Assembly (NCBI RefSeq): GCF_001590925.1
Contig: NZ_BCTU01000022.1
Location: 1 to 64,000 of the forward strand
Source of the DNA: Serratia plymuthica NBRC 102599
GTDB taxonomy: Bacteria; Pseudomonadota; Gammaproteobacteria; Enterobacterales; Enterobacteriaceae
Reading direction: 5' to 3'
Length of the DNA stretch: 64,000 nt
Part shown: positions 9,424 through 18,434 of the stretch, piece by piece
Position numbering within the stretch: position 1 is the stretch's first letter
Layout of the letters: every line of letters starts with the position of its first letter
The notes under the pieces: generated by a model
The model's database searches: none
What the model was told of the DNA's origin: nothing
What the model saw: only the letters and a program-made list of their open reading frames with translations
Made by a program: the position numbers and the translations under genes

Positions 9424-9529
9424 AAAAAAAAAGCCAGCACCCGAGCTGGCTTAAAAAACACTGGAAGCAATGTGAGCAATGTCGTGCCTTTCACAACAGA
9501 GCCACTGAGCGTGGCCTTTCGTGAACGGC
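9424..9529 (-). ncRNA. ryhB: RyhB small RNA, iron-starvation regulator
   Basis: The minus strand at 9486-9461 reads CACGACATTGCTCACATTGC and continues TTCCAG, which is the conserved RyhB core that pairs with sodB and other iron-protein mRNAs. It ends in the RyhB-type terminator: an 8-bp stem AAGCCAGC/GCTGGCTT (9452-9445 with 9438-9431) with a GGGT loop and nine T residues. A 5-prime hairpin, GGCCAC-GTGGC, lies at 9516-9501. The 5-prime end near 9529 is inferred from a TATCAT -10-like element (9541-9536) inside a strong Fur box. RyhB acts with Hfq to repress iron-using genes when iron is low. It lies downstream of, and on the same strand as, the zinc operon, and its terminator is the first good one for that operon. 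Confidence 0.92.
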
Positions 9530-9536
9530 AAGCAAA

Positions 9537-9551
9537 TGATAATAGTTATCA
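9537..9551. promoter_or_regulatory. Fur box of ryhB
   Basis: TGATAATAGTTATCA fits the 7-1-7 Fur consensus with a single mismatch in one arm. It overlaps the presumed -10/-35 region of ryhB, so iron-loaded Fur would block transcription. Confidence 0.85.
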
Positions 9552-9574
9552 CTATCAACTGTAAAGCGCTTTGT

Positions 9575-9589
9575 TGAGAATACTTCTCA
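9575..9589. promoter_or_regulatory. Second, weaker Fur-box-like palindrome
   Basis: TGAGAATACTTCTCA is a 7-1-7 inverted repeat matching most positions of the Fur consensus, 24 bp upstream of the main site. It may be an auxiliary Fur site, or just a hairpin in the 3-prime region of the zinc operon. Confidence 0.4.
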
Positions 9590-9611
9590 TCACCACACTA
9601 ATGTTGTGTAC

Positions 9612-10799
9612 TTACCACTCAGGGAAGGGATCGGCCATCCTCCGCCAATAGTCCACACCGGCCACCATTTCGTCATCGGTCAATAAGCAGGCATCCAGCA
9701 AGCGGGTAATCTCCGCCTGTCGCAAATTCTGGCCGATAAACACCAGCTCCTGACGCATATCGCCAAACGGCTCCACCCATTTCGCCTGAATCTGCGCCCG
9801 GGTTTCTTCATCTTGTGGCCAGCTCTCCTGCGACAGCGCGCGCCAGAAGGTGCCCGCCAGTCCATAATGAGCGATGCCACCGGCCTGACTCCACTGCCCC
9901 GCTTGTCTCGGGCGCGTAGCCAGCCAGAAGAACCCCTTTGAACGCAACAACTTGCCGCCCCCCCAGTCGCCGTTGATCATCCGATAAAATTTATCCGGCG
10001 CAAACGGCCGCCGCGCCTGATAGACAAAGCTGCTGATGCCATAGTTTTCCGTCTCCGGAACATGTTCGCCTCGCAACTCCTTCAGCCAGCCCGGTGCCTG
10101 TTGGGCCTTTTCGAAGCTGAAACTGCCGGTGTTCAATACCGCCTCCAGCGGCAATTTACCGGGGGAGATGGGGATAATATTGGCATCCGGGTTAAGGCTG
10201 GCGAGCAGCGCCATGATTTCTCCCTGCTGTTCTGGCGTCAGCAAGTCGGTTTTACTCACCAGCATCACATCACAAAATTCGATTTGCTCGATAAGCAGGT
10301 CCGCCACGCTGCGCAGATCGTCCTCGCCCAGGCTTTGCCCGGCCTCCTGCAACGTTTGAGCCTGCTGGTATTGCTGCATAAAATTCACGCCATCCACCAC
10401 CGTGACCAGCGTATCCAGCCGGGCGAACTGCGACAGGCTTTCACCCTGTTCGTCTTCAAAGGTGAAAGTTTCCGCCACCGGCAGTGGCTCTGAGATCCCA
10501 CTGGATTCAATCAGCAGATAATCGAAGCGACCGGCCTGCGCCAGTTCGCGCACCGAGATCAACAGATCTTCGCGCAGCGTGCAGCAAATACAGCCATTGC
10601 TCATTTCCACCAGTTTTTCCTGTCGGCGATCGAGCTGGACCTGGTTTTCGATCAGTGCGGCATCAATGTTCACTTCGCTCATGTCATTAACGATCACCGC
10701 AACGCGCATGCCCTGACGGTTATTCAGAATATGGTTGAGCACCGTGGTTTTACCGGCGCCGAGAAAACCGGAAAGTACGGTAACGGGTAACGGATTCAT
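9612..10799 (-). CDS. COG0523-family metal GTPase (CobW/ZigA/ZagA type)
   Basis: This G3E GTPase (395 aa) has the Walker [10 protein letters not shown], the metal site [12 protein letters not shown] (CxCC), and a C-terminal CobW-C domain (about 260-380, with GFFWLATRP). Members linked to Zur deliver zinc to client proteins during zinc starvation. The gene is third in a folE2/gamma-CA/COG0523 operon behind a Zur-like box, which supports that role. I chose ATG 10799 because a GAGG ribosome site precedes it; a GTG at 10811 would add four residues and directly abut the previous stop codon. No His-rich loop is seen. Confidence 0.88.
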   Translation of the reverse strand: MNPLPVTVLSGFLGAGKTTVLNHILNNRQGMRVAVIVNDMSEVNIDAALIENQVQLDRRQEKLVEMSNGCICCTLREDLLISVRELAQAGRFDYLLIESSGISEPLPVAETFTFEDEQGESLSQFARLDTLVTVVDGVNFMQQYQQAQTLQEAGQSLGEDDLRSVADLLIEQIEFCDVMLVSKTDLLTPEQQGEIMALLASLNPDANIIPISPGKLPLEAVLNTGSFSFEKAQQAPGWLKELRGEHVPETENYGISSFVYQARRPFAPDKFYRMINGDWGGGKLLRSKGFFWLATRPRQAGQWSQAGGIAHYGLAGTFWRALSQESWPQDEETRAQIQAKWVEPFGDMRQELVFIGQNLRQAEITRLLDACLLTDDEMVAGVDYWRRMADPFPEW

Positions 10800-10811
10800 C
10801 AGGTTCCTCAC

Positions 10812-11372
10812 TTAAAACTCATTACGTAATGCCTGGTAGCCGCGAACCAGTTCGACGTTAGTGGCGGCCACTTCTTCAGAAAATTGCAGCGCGCCGCGAT
10901 CAACCTGGCGATACAACGACAGATCGCTGTCGGCGCCTACGCGCTCGGTCGATGGGATATACAGGTTCTCCGGCAGCGTGACGCCATCCACCACCGCGTT
11001 GTACCGCACCACGCAGCCGGAACGGATATGGCAGTTGAACAGCACGCTGTTGAACCCGATAAACACCCGATCCTCGATGCGGCACGGGCCGTGAACAATC
11101 GCGCGATGTGCGATGGAGCTGTAGCTGCCGATGGTGACCGCCGCGCCGCTTTTCGAGTGGATCACTACGCCGTCTTGAATATTCGAGTGAGAACCGATAA
11201 CGATCGGTTCCATGTCGCCGAGCGCATTCAGTTCATCGGCGCGGATCACCGCGTAGGGGCCGACGTAGACAAAATCTTCGACAATCACCCGACCACAAAT
11301 AATGGCGGTAGGATCGATATAGGCCTTTGGCGATACCTGCGGCAGGTGGCCACTGGGGTTTTTACGCAGCAT
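10812..11372 (-). CDS. Gamma-carbonic-anhydrase-like left-handed beta-helix protein
   Basis: The 186-aa protein has hexapeptide repeats of a left-handed beta-helix (about 15-150), seen as repeated [IV]-x-x-x-x-[IV] steps, and a C-terminal helix. Such Zur-linked gamma-CA paralogues are thought to replace or store function under low zinc. Two of the His residues that would bind metal are visible (SHSNIQDGVVIHS and SSIAHRAIVHG regions), so metal binding is possible. It overlaps folE2 by 11 nt and its stop abuts the next gene, so all three are one transcript. Enzymatic activity is not shown by sequence. Confidence 0.82.
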   Translation of the reverse strand: MLRKNPSGHLPQVSPKAYIDPTAIICGRVIVEDFVYVGPYAVIRADELNALGDMEPIVIGSHSNIQDGVVIHSKSGAAVTIGSYSSIAHRAIVHGPCRIEDRVFIGFNSVLFNCHIRSGCVVRYNAVVDGVTLPENLYIPSTERVGADSDLSLYRQVDRGALQFSEEVAATNVELVRGYQALRNEF

Positions 11373-12291
11373 CGCCTTCCTCCCGCCAGCTCAGTTCGGC
11401 CACCGCATTGTGGGCGTGCAGGCTTTCCTGATGCTCCACCCGCAACGAAAATCCTCGCAGGTCGCATTGGCTGCGCAGCATCCGGTACAGACGGCGCGCG
11501 GCGTCCTCGCAAAACATCAGGTTTTGGCCATTAGCCAGGGCGAAGGCCTGCTCATCGCAACGCTTTACCAACGTTTGCGACGGCGTACCCAGCGCATGCT
11601 CAATACGATCGATTAAATTGACCACCGGTAACGCCGGTTCACTGCCACCGAGCGTCAGCGTCACCCAGGCCCAACTGCGCTGACTGTGCGGGGTCGCGGG
11701 CATTCCCTGCTCACCCAGCCAATCGATCACCTGCTGCCGATCGACCCTGTCCGGCTCCTGTTCAAAATCAAACTGAAACTGCTGTTGCGCCAGTTGACGG
11801 CTGAGCGCCGCCGAGCTGGGACAGGTGGAGGAATAGGGCACGCCGATCGTCAACGACAGCGTCATAACCCTGGCCAAGGTAGCGTCAATGCGCAGCGGAT
11901 AGGCTTTCCAGCCGCGGTGCGGCGAGAGTAGCGCCGGACGTGACACCAGCAGTTCGCCGCGGATGCTCAGGCTGGCATGGTCGCTGTGTTCAGGCTGCGA
12001 AGCCAAAAAAGCATCCAGCGTTCGCCCGATGCGCTGCGGCGTCAGTTCGCCTTGCGCCAATTCATCCAGCGCGAGATACAGCCGCGACATGTGTATTCCC
12101 CGCACACCCTGCCGACCGGCACGCAGATTGATCCCGGCATTAACCTTCGCCATCAGCGGTTTGCCCGCAAGCTCCAACGGCAGCGCTATCTCTTGCATCC
12201 CGACCCAATCGAGCCCGACGTCACTCATCTCACCCCGCCAGGCCTGGGCATCCGGCAATGGCTGGCGGGGTGGAAGTGCAATCTTGTTCAT
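11362..12291 (-). CDS. folE2: GTP cyclohydrolase FolE2 (GCYH-IB), zinc-independent
   Basis: FolE2 converts GTP to 7,8-dihydroneopterin triphosphate, the first step of folate synthesis, and can replace zinc-dependent FolE. The 309-aa protein matches the family over its length: VGMQEIALPL near the N-terminus, QRSWAWVTL and the C-terminal region with NLMFCEDAARRLYRM. The true start is ATG 12291, preceded by AAGGGG; the frame runs 45 nt further upstream without support. It is first in the zinc operon, with a Zur-like palindrome 52-69 nt upstream of the start. Confidence 0.94.
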   Translation of the reverse strand: MNKIALPPRQPLPDAQAWRGEMSDVGLDWVGMQEIALPLELAGKPLMAKVNAGINLRAGRQGVRGIHMSRLYLALDELAQGELTPQRIGRTLDAFLASQPEHSDHASLSIRGELLVSRPALLSPHRGWKAYPLRIDATLARVMTLSLTIGVPYSSTCPSSAALSRQLAQQQFQFDFEQEPDRVDRQQVIDWLGEQGMPATPHSQRSWAWVTLTLGGSEPALPVVNLIDRIEHALGTPSQTLVKRCDEQAFALANGQNLMFCEDAARRLYRMLRSQCDLRGFSLRVEHQESLHAHNAVAELSWREEGDAA

Positions 12292-12342
12292 ACGTCCCCT
12301 TGCTGTTATTGATATCGTACCTGGGGACGGTAACATGAAATT

Positions 12343-12360
12343 GTTATGTTATAACATATC
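12343..12360. promoter_or_regulatory. Zur-box-like palindrome upstream of folE2
   Basis: GTTATGTTATAACATATC contains the perfect 12-bp palindrome ATGTTATAACAT (12346-12357), matching the core of the enterobacterial Zur site (TGTTATA-ATAACA type). Its place upstream of a folE2/COG0523 operon makes zinc-responsive repression by Zur the likely reading. Confidence 0.8.
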
Positions 12361-12497
12361 ATTTTAAAGATTTTTTGCTTGTGGCGGCAAAGTGTTCAAT
12401 CAAGTCGCAGAAAACTCTGCCATTTTGCTCAATGGATTGGGCAGTTCGCCAGAGTGCGATACACTAACGCTATTGCTTATTAACCCATGAAGCGTCT

Positions 12498-14147
12498 ATG
12501 CGTGGTTTACCCCTTTGGATACTGTCATTGTGCCTTACGAGTTCTGCCCTGGCCTCAACACCGCCCCCGCCTACCGCGGCGGCGCCGTTGCCGGACATCC
12601 GCCAGAGCGGCTTTGTCTATTGCGTCAGCGGCATACTGAACACCTTTAATCCGCAGATGGCCAGCAGCGGGCTGACGGTCGATACCCTGGCCGCACAGCT
12701 GTACGATCGCCTGCTGGATGTCGACCCTTATACCTACCGGCTGATCCCCGAACTGGCACAAAGTTGGGAAGTGCTGGATAACGGCGCAACCTACCGCTTC
12801 CACCTGCGCAAGGACGTGCCGTTCCAGACCACCGCCTGGTTTACGCCAACCCGCAAATTGAATGCCGACGACGTGGTGTTCAGCTTTGAACGCATGTTTA
12901 ACCAAAAGCATCCGTATCATGACGTCAACGGCGGCGAGTATCCGTACTTCGACAGTCTGCAGTTTGGCGACTCGGTGCAAAGCGTGAAGAAGCTCGACGA
13001 CTACACGGTCGAGATCCGCCTGCAGGCGCCGGACGCCTCGTTTTTGTGGCATATCGCCACCCATTACGCCCCGGTTATGTCGGCAGAATATGCGGAAAAC
13101 CTGACGCGTGAAGGCCATCAGGAAATGATCGATCGCGAGCCGGTCGGCACCGGGCCCTTCCTGTTGAATGAATATCGTTCGGGGCAATATATCCGTCTGG
13201 CGCGCAATGACGTTTACTGGAAAGGCCAACCGCGCATGCCACAGGTGGTGATCGATCTGGGCGCCGGCGGCACTGGCCGGCTATCGAAGTTGTTGACCGG
13301 TGAGTGCGACGTGCTCGCTTATCCCGCGGCCAGCCAGCTCTCGATCCTGCGCGACGATCCGCGCCTGCGCCTCACGCTGCGGCCGGGCATGAACATCGCC
13401 TATCTGGCCTTCAACACCCGCAAACCGCCACTGAACAATTTAAAAGTGCGTCAGGCCATTTCGCTGGCAATCAACAACCAGCGCCTGATGCAGTCGATTT
13501 ACTACGGCACGGCGGAAACCGCCGCCTCCATTCTGCCGCGCGCGTCGTGGGCCTATGACAACGAAGCGCACGTTACCGAATTTGATCCTGCAAAATCGCG
13601 CGAAATGCTCAAGCAAGCGGGCATTGAATCGTTGAATCTGAAGCTGTGGGTACCCACCGCCTCGCAATCTTATAACCCCAGCCCGCTGAAGACCGCCGAA
13701 CTGATCCAGGCCGATTTGGGTCAGGTTGGCATTAACGTCACTATCGTGCCGGTCGAGGGCCGCTTCCAGGAGGCGCGCCTGATGGAGATGAACCACGATC
13801 TCACACTCACCGGCTGGGCCACCGACAGTAACGACCCGGACAGTTTCTTCCGGCCGCTATTGAGTTGCGCTGCAATCCGCTCGCAAACCAACTATGCTCA
13901 CTGGTGTGACCCGGGGTTTGACGAGGTGCTGCAAAATGCCCTGCTGTCACAGCAGTTGGCGCAGCGCATCGAAAACTACCAGAAGGCGCAAAAAATTCTT
14001 GAGCAGCAACTGCCGGTGTTGCCGCTGGCCTCCTCATTGCGCCTGCAGGCTTACCGCTACGACATCAAAGGACTGGTATTGAGCCCGTTCGGCAACGCGT
14101 CATTTGCCGGGGTGTACCGTGAATCCGCGGAGGGGCCGAAAAAGTGA
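12498..14147 (+). CDS. sapA: SapA, periplasmic peptide-binding protein of the Sap ABC transporter
   Basis: SapA (549 aa) is an SBP_bac_5 family solute-binding protein linked to resistance to antimicrobial peptides. A signal peptide (about 1-20, cleaved after ALA-S) is visible. The mature part carries [17 protein letters not shown] and [17 protein letters not shown], all close to E. coli SapA. It heads sapABCDF and overlaps sapB by 4 nt (GTGA). Confidence 0.97.
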   Translation: MRGLPLWILSLCLTSSALASTPPPPTAAAPLPDIRQSGFVYCVSGILNTFNPQMASSGLTVDTLAAQLYDRLLDVDPYTYRLIPELAQSWEVLDNGATYRFHLRKDVPFQTTAWFTPTRKLNADDVVFSFERMFNQKHPYHDVNGGEYPYFDSLQFGDSVQSVKKLDDYTVEIRLQAPDASFLWHIATHYAPVMSAEYAENLTREGHQEMIDREPVGTGPFLLNEYRSGQYIRLARNDVYWKGQPRMPQVVIDLGAGGTGRLSKLLTGECDVLAYPAASQLSILRDDPRLRLTLRPGMNIAYLAFNTRKPPLNNLKVRQAISLAINNQRLMQSIYYGTAETAASILPRASWAYDNEAHVTEFDPAKSREMLKQAGIESLNLKLWVPTASQSYNPSPLKTAELIQADLGQVGINVTIVPVEGRFQEARLMEMNHDLTLTGWATDSNDPDSFFRPLLSCAAIRSQTNYAHWCDPGFDEVLQNALLSQQLAQRIENYQKAQKILEQQLPVLPLASSLRLQAYRYDIKGLVLSPFGNASFAGVYRESAEGPKK

Positions 14148-15109
14148 TTATCTTTACCTTGCGCCGCATCTTGTTGCTGTTGATCACGCTGTTCCTCCTG
14201 ACTCTGGTCAGCTTTAGTCTGAGCTATTTCACGCCGCGCGCGCCGCTGTACGGCGCCGCCCTGCTGGATGCCTACCACTTTTACTTCGTCAGCCTGCTGC
14301 ATTGGGACTTTGGCGTTTCCAGCATTAACGGCCAGGCGATCAGCGAGCAACTGCGCGAAGTGTTCCCCGCCACCATGGAACTGTGCCTCCTTGCTTTCAC
14401 TCTGGCGTTGTTTATCGGCATTCCGCTGGGGATTATCGCCGGCGTGATGCGCGGCAAATGGCAAGACACCGCCATCAGCACCTTTGCCCTGATCGGATTT
14501 TCGATGCCGGTTTTCTGGTTGGCGTTGCTGTTAATGCTGTTTTTCTCGCTGCACCTTGGCTGGTTACCGGTCTCCGGCCGTTTCGACCTGCTGTATCAGG
14601 TCAGGCCCATCACCGGTTTTGCACTGATTGATGCCTGGCTGTCGGATTCGCCGTACCGTTCCGAGATGATCGGCAGCGCGTTGCGCCATATGATATTGCC
14701 GATTACCGCGCTGGCGGTGGCCCCTACCACCGAAGTGGTGCGCCTGATGCGGATCAGCACCGACGACGTGCTCAGCCAAAACTACATCAAAGCCGCCGCT
14801 ACCCGGGGCTTGTCCCGCTTTACCATTATCCGTCGCCATGTGCTGCATAACGCGCTGCCGCCTATCGTTCCCAAGCTGGGGTTGCAGTTCTCCACCATGC
14901 TGACGCTGGCGATGATCACCGAAGTGGTCTTCAATTGGCCGGGCCTGGGGCGCTGGATGATTAACGCCATCCGCCAGCAGGATTATGCGGCAATCTCCGC
15001 CGGCGTGATGGTGGTCGGCACCTTGGTGATCGCCATTAACGTCCTGGCCGATATTTTGGGCGCAGCAACCAACCCACTGAAACATAAGGAATGGTATGCC
15101 CTTAGATAA
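14144..15109 (+). CDS. sapB: SapB, permease subunit of the Sap ABC transporter
   Basis: A 321-aa BPD_transp_1 family permease with about six transmembrane segments; the first is at about 7-30. The EAA loop, needed to contact the ATPase, is seen around [21 protein letters not shown]. It starts with GTG overlapping the sapA stop and overlaps sapC by 14 nt, so all are translated together. Confidence 0.96.
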   Translation: MIIFTLRRILLLLITLFLLTLVSFSLSYFTPRAPLYGAALLDAYHFYFVSLLHWDFGVSSINGQAISEQLREVFPATMELCLLAFTLALFIGIPLGIIAGVMRGKWQDTAISTFALIGFSMPVFWLALLLMLFFSLHLGWLPVSGRFDLLYQVRPITGFALIDAWLSDSPYRSEMIGSALRHMILPITALAVAPTTEVVRLMRISTDDVLSQNYIKAAATRGLSRFTIIRRHVLHNALPPIVPKLGLQFSTMLTLAMITEVVFNWPGLGRWMINAIRQQDYAAISAGVMVVGTLVIAINVLADILGAATNPLKHKEWYALR

Positions 15110-15986
15110 CGTATACCGCGAAAAGAAAATGCCCAGCCCGCTGCTTTACACCTGGCGGATTTTTTACGGCGATGCCCTGGCGATGATCGGCTTCTACGGC
15201 GTGATCGCGCTGCTGTTGCTGTGCGTATTCGGCAGCCTGCTGGCGCCTTATGCGCTCGATCAACAGTTCCTGGGCTATCAGTTGCTGCCGCCTTCCTGGT
15301 CGCGTTACGGCAACGTTTCCTTCTTTCTCGGCACTGACGATCTCGGCCGCGATATCCTGAGCCGTCTGTTGACCGGTACCGCCGCCACTTATGGTTCGGC
15401 GTTGTTGGTTACCGTCGCCGCCGCCTTTTTCGGGGTGATCCTCGGCGTGTTTGCCGGCGTGACCCACGGCCTGCGCTCGGCGGTGCTGAACCACATTCTC
15501 GACACCCTGCTCTCCATTCCCTCTCTGCTTCTGGCGATTGTGGTGGTGGCGTTCCTTGGGCCAAAGCTCGAGCACGCGATGCTGGCGGTCTGGCTGGCGT
15601 TGTTGCCGCGCATGGTGCGCACCATCTACAGCGCAGTGCACGACGAACTGGAAAAAGAGTATGTGGTGGCGGTGCGACTCGACGGTGCCTCGACGCCGCA
15701 AATCCTGTGGTATGCCGTGATGCCGAACATTGCGGCGGTGCTGGTGACCGAATTTACCCGCGCGCTGTCGATGGCGATCCTGGACATCGCCGCACTCGGT
15801 TTCCTCGACCTCGGCGCACAGTTGCCCTCTCCTGAATGGGGCGCCATGCTCGGCGATTCGCTGGAGCTGGTGTACGTCGCGCCCTGGACGGTGATGCTGC
15901 CCGGTGCGGCAATCCTGATCAGCGTGTTGCTGGTTAACCTGTTGGGCGACGGCATGCGCCGCGCAATCAACGCAGGAGTGGAATAA
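15096..15986 (+). CDS. sapC: SapC, permease subunit of the Sap ABC transporter
   Basis: This 296-aa permease equals E. coli SapC in length. It has a first transmembrane segment at about 30-50, the [14 protein letters not shown] motif typical of DppC/OppC-type permeases, and the EAA loop around [14 protein letters not shown]. It pairs with SapB and is followed by sapD with a one-base overlap (TAATG). Confidence 0.97.
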   Translation: MPLDNVYREKKMPSPLLYTWRIFYGDALAMIGFYGVIALLLLCVFGSLLAPYALDQQFLGYQLLPPSWSRYGNVSFFLGTDDLGRDILSRLLTGTAATYGSALLVTVAAAFFGVILGVFAGVTHGLRSAVLNHILDTLLSIPSLLLAIVVVAFLGPKLEHAMLAVWLALLPRMVRTIYSAVHDELEKEYVVAVRLDGASTPQILWYAVMPNIAAVLVTEFTRALSMAILDIAALGFLDLGAQLPSPEWGAMLGDSLELVYVAPWTVMLPGAAILISVLLVNLLGDGMRRAINAGVE

Positions 15987-16978
15987 TGCCGTTACTTGAT
16001 ATCCGCAACCTGACGATTGAATTTATGACCGCCGACGGGCCGGTCAAGGCGGTCGATCGCGTCAGCATGACGCTGACCGAAGGTGAAGTACGGGGTTTGG
16101 TGGGCGAATCGGGCTCGGGCAAAAGCCTGATCGCCAAAGCGATTTGCGGCGTAACCAAAGACAACTGGCGCGTCACCGCCGACCGTTTCCGCTTTGATGA
16201 TATCGATCTGCTGCAATTGACGCCGCGCGAGCGACGCAAGCTGGTCGGGCATAACGTCTCGATGATTTTCCAGGAACCGCAGTCGTGCCTGGACCCTTCG
16301 GAGAGCATCGGCCGCCAACTGGCGCAGGCGATCCCCGGTTGGACCTATAAGGGACGCTGGTGGCAGCGTTTCAACTGGCGCAAACGTCGTGCCATTGAGT
16401 TGCTGCACCGCGTTGGTATCAAAGACCATGTCGACATCATGGGCAGCTTTCCCTACGAACTGACCGAAGGCGAATGCCAGAAAGTGATGATCGCCATCGC
16501 TCTGGCCAACCAGCCGCGCCTGCTGATTGCCGATGAACCGACCAACGCCATGGAGCCCACCACTCAGGCGCAAATTTTCCGCCTGTTGGCCCGGCTTAAT
16601 CAAAACAACAACACCACCATTTTGTTGATCAGCCATGATTTGCAGATGATGAGCAAATGGGCCGATCGGGTGAACGTGCTGTACTGTGGGCAAACGGTGG
16701 AAAGCGCGCAGTGTGAAGATCTGCTGGCTGCCCCTCACCATCCGTACACGCAGGCGCTGATCCGCTCAATGCCGGATTTTGGTCGTTCATTGCCGCATAA
16801 AAGCCGGCTCAATACGCTGCCGGGCGCCATTCCATCGCTGGAACATCTGCCGATCGGTTGCCGGCTGGGGCCTCGCTGCCCCTACGCGCAGAAAAAGTGC
16901 ATCGAGACGCCGCGCCTGCGCCCGGTGAAAAACCACTTATTCGCCTGCCACTTCCCGTTGAACATGGAGGAGCAATAA
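15986..16978 (+). CDS. sapD: SapD, ATPase subunit of the Sap ABC transporter
   Basis: This 330-aa ABC ATPase of the oligopeptide type has Walker A GESGSGKS (about 36-43), Walker B LLIADEPT, and a C-terminal oligopeptide-transporter extension ([13 protein letters not shown]). Its signature reads LTEGECQKV, not LSGGQ, as in other SapD proteins; this suggests an asymmetric ATPase pair with SapF. SapD has also been linked to Trk potassium uptake in E. coli. Confidence 0.97.
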   Translation: MPLLDIRNLTIEFMTADGPVKAVDRVSMTLTEGEVRGLVGESGSGKSLIAKAICGVTKDNWRVTADRFRFDDIDLLQLTPRERRKLVGHNVSMIFQEPQSCLDPSESIGRQLAQAIPGWTYKGRWWQRFNWRKRRAIELLHRVGIKDHVDIMGSFPYELTEGECQKVMIAIALANQPRLLIADEPTNAMEPTTQAQIFRLLARLNQNNNTTILLISHDLQMMSKWADRVNVLYCGQTVESAQCEDLLAAPHHPYTQALIRSMPDFGRSLPHKSRLNTLPGAIPSLEHLPIGCRLGPRCPYAQKKCIETPRLRPVKNHLFACHFPLNMEEQ

Positions 16979-16979
16979 C

Positions 16980-17792
16980 ATGGAAACGCTGTTGGAAGTG
17001 CGCAACCTGACCAAAACCTACCGTTACCGCACCGGGCTGTTCCGTCGCCAGCACGTTGAGGCGGTGAAATCGGTCAGCTTTACCCTGCGTGAACGGCAGA
17101 CGCTGGCGATCATCGGTGAAAACGGTTCCGGCAAATCGACGCTGGCCAAAATGCTGTCCGGCATGGTTGAACCTTCATCCGGGGAACTGCTGATTGACGA
17201 TCACCGGCTCGGCTACGGCGATTATCGCTATCGCAGCCAGCGTATCCGCATGATATTTCAAGATCCGAGTACGTCGCTTAACCCGCGTCAGCGCATCGGC
17301 CAACTGCTTGACGCCCCGCTGCGGCTGAATACCGATCTGGAAGGCCCAGAGCGTGAACAGCGCATCTATCAGACGCTGCGCCAGGTGGGGATGCTGCCGG
17401 ACCACGCCTATTACTATCCGCATATGCTGGCCTCCGGCCAGAAACAACGTGTGGCGCTGGCCCGTGCGCTGATCCTGCAGCCCAAGGTCATCGTCGCCGA
17501 TGAGGCACTGGCTTCGCTGGATATGTCGATGCGTTCGCAGATCATCAACCTGATGCTGGAACTGCAGGAGAAGCACGGCATCTCGTACATCTATGTGACT
17601 CAGCATCTGGGCATGATGAAGCACATCAGCGATCAGGTTATGGTGATGCACGAAGGGGAAATCGTTGAGCGTGGCAGCACCGCCGAAGTGCTGGCCGCGC
17701 CATTGCACGATCTGACCAAGCGCCTGATCGCCAGCCATTTCGGTGAAGCGCTGACCGCAGACGCCTGGCGGCGCGACGGCGGCCGATTCTGA
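16980..17792 (+). CDS. sapF: SapF, ATPase subunit of the Sap ABC transporter
   Basis: A 270-aa ABC ATPase with Walker A GENGSGKST, signature LASGQKQR and Walker B VIVADEAL. It begins 1 nt after the sapD stop and ends the operon. The region just downstream holds a duplicated terminator stem (see repeat at 17807-18045). Confidence 0.97.
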   Translation: METLLEVRNLTKTYRYRTGLFRRQHVEAVKSVSFTLRERQTLAIIGENGSGKSTLAKMLSGMVEPSSGELLIDDHRLGYGDYRYRSQRIRMIFQDPSTSLNPRQRIGQLLDAPLRLNTDLEGPEREQRIYQTLRQVGMLPDHAYYYPHMLASGQKQRVALARALILQPKVIVADEALASLDMSMRSQIINLMLELQEKHGISYIYVTQHLGMMKHISDQVMVMHEGEIVERGSTAEVLAAPLHDLTKRLIASHFGEALTADAWRRDGGRF

Positions 17793-17806
17793 CGCTTGCA
17801 GAAAAG

Positions 17807-18045
17807 CCGCTTTCGAGCGGGTTGAGTTTGATGACAAAGTTGTCTTTGAACCCGAGATACCCGGGCCTAGCGCACCGAGGGGCCATTATGGGACACATCC
17901 CTGTGTCCCACCCTGCGGGCCGACATGGAGTCGTTCCAATTTGCTCCAGGCAAATTGGTCGGCGGGCAAGCCGCTACGACCCCTTCGGCACGCTCTCCCT
18001 AATAACGGGCTTTATCAGCAGTCTGAACCCGCTTTCGAGCGGGTT
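17807..18045. repeat. Hairpin-rich insert flanked by 17-bp direct repeats of a terminator stem
   Basis: CCGCTTTCGAGCGGGTT occurs at 17807-17823 and again at 18029-18045. Each copy is a stem with a TTCG tetraloop; only the second is followed by a T run. The about 205 bp between them contain two perfect hairpins: GGGACACA/TGTGTCCC (17890-17909) and CCAATTTGC/GCAAATTGG (17936-17958). The arrangement suggests a small mobile or duplicated element within the sapF terminator. Short ORFs inside it are not convincing proteins. Whether it is multicopy in the genome cannot be judged from this window. Confidence 0.5.
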
Positions 18046-18050
18046 TTTTA
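18026..18050 (+). terminator. Terminator of the sap operon
   Basis: An 8-bp stem AACCCGCT/AGCGGGTT (18026-18033 with 18038-18045) with a TTCG tetraloop is followed by six T residues in total. Confidence 0.85.
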
Positions 18051-18231
18051 TTGCCGAACAGCCCGCCGCGCTTATCCAATAACCTCAAATACAAATTACA
18101 ATTTTGTTATATATCATTATATTTTATTCCATTCAGTTATTGATTAGCACTTAACATTATTTTATCTCGCCTATCTAATCGGTGAGGATATCCCCTACGT
18201 TGAGCTTATTAAACGACAGGATATCGCACTG

Positions 18232-18333
18232 ATGAACAGCCCCCGCAATCGCCGACTCGCGCAGTTTCTGCTCGCTTTAGCCGCAGGTTTCTCTGTTTAT
18301 GATCACGCATTGTGTTGCGATGACCGCCGCTGA
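18232..18333 (+). CDS. Candidate leader peptide with a Cys-Cys pair (uORF 1)
   Basis: A 33-codon ORF with basic N-terminus (MNSPRNRRLA), a short hydrophobic stretch and tandem Cys codons at 28-29 just before the stop. An AGGAT element lies about 11 nt upstream of the ATG. It is the first of two small Cys-containing ORFs in the same frame ahead of the CMD gene. Cysteine-coding uORFs upstream of sulfur-related genes act as cysteine attenuators in other bacteria; that function here is inference. It may be a chance ORF. Confidence 0.35.
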   Translation: MNSPRNRRLAQFLLALAAGFSVYDHALCCDDRR

Positions 18334-18345
18334 TCCTGCCATTCG

Positions 18346-18417
18346 ATGCCCGCCCAGGGTATGCACCTCTTTTGTCTTGCCGCCGCTGCCTGTCGCACCG
18401 GTGGCTGTTGCTCATGA
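18346..18417 (+). CDS. Candidate cysteine-rich leader peptide (uORF 2)
   Basis: A 23-codon ORF (18 codons if it starts at ATG 18361) with Cys at residues 10, 16, 21 and 22, the last pair directly before the end. Its TGA overlaps an ATG at 18414 in the frame of the CMD gene (ATGA), an arrangement typical of translational coupling. It lies in the same frame as uORF 1, four codons after that stop. No clear ribosome site is seen. The density of Cys codons and the coupling make chance less likely, but no experiment or comparison supports it yet. Confidence 0.4.
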   Translation: MPAQGMHLFCLAAAACRTGGCCS

Positions 18418-18434
18418 TTAAGGATTACCGCCCT

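Noticed and set aside
17822-18082. 86-aa ORF within the hairpin-rich insert
   Set aside because: It translates the repeat stems and the terminator; no ribosome site and no domain. The structured nucleic acid explains it better.
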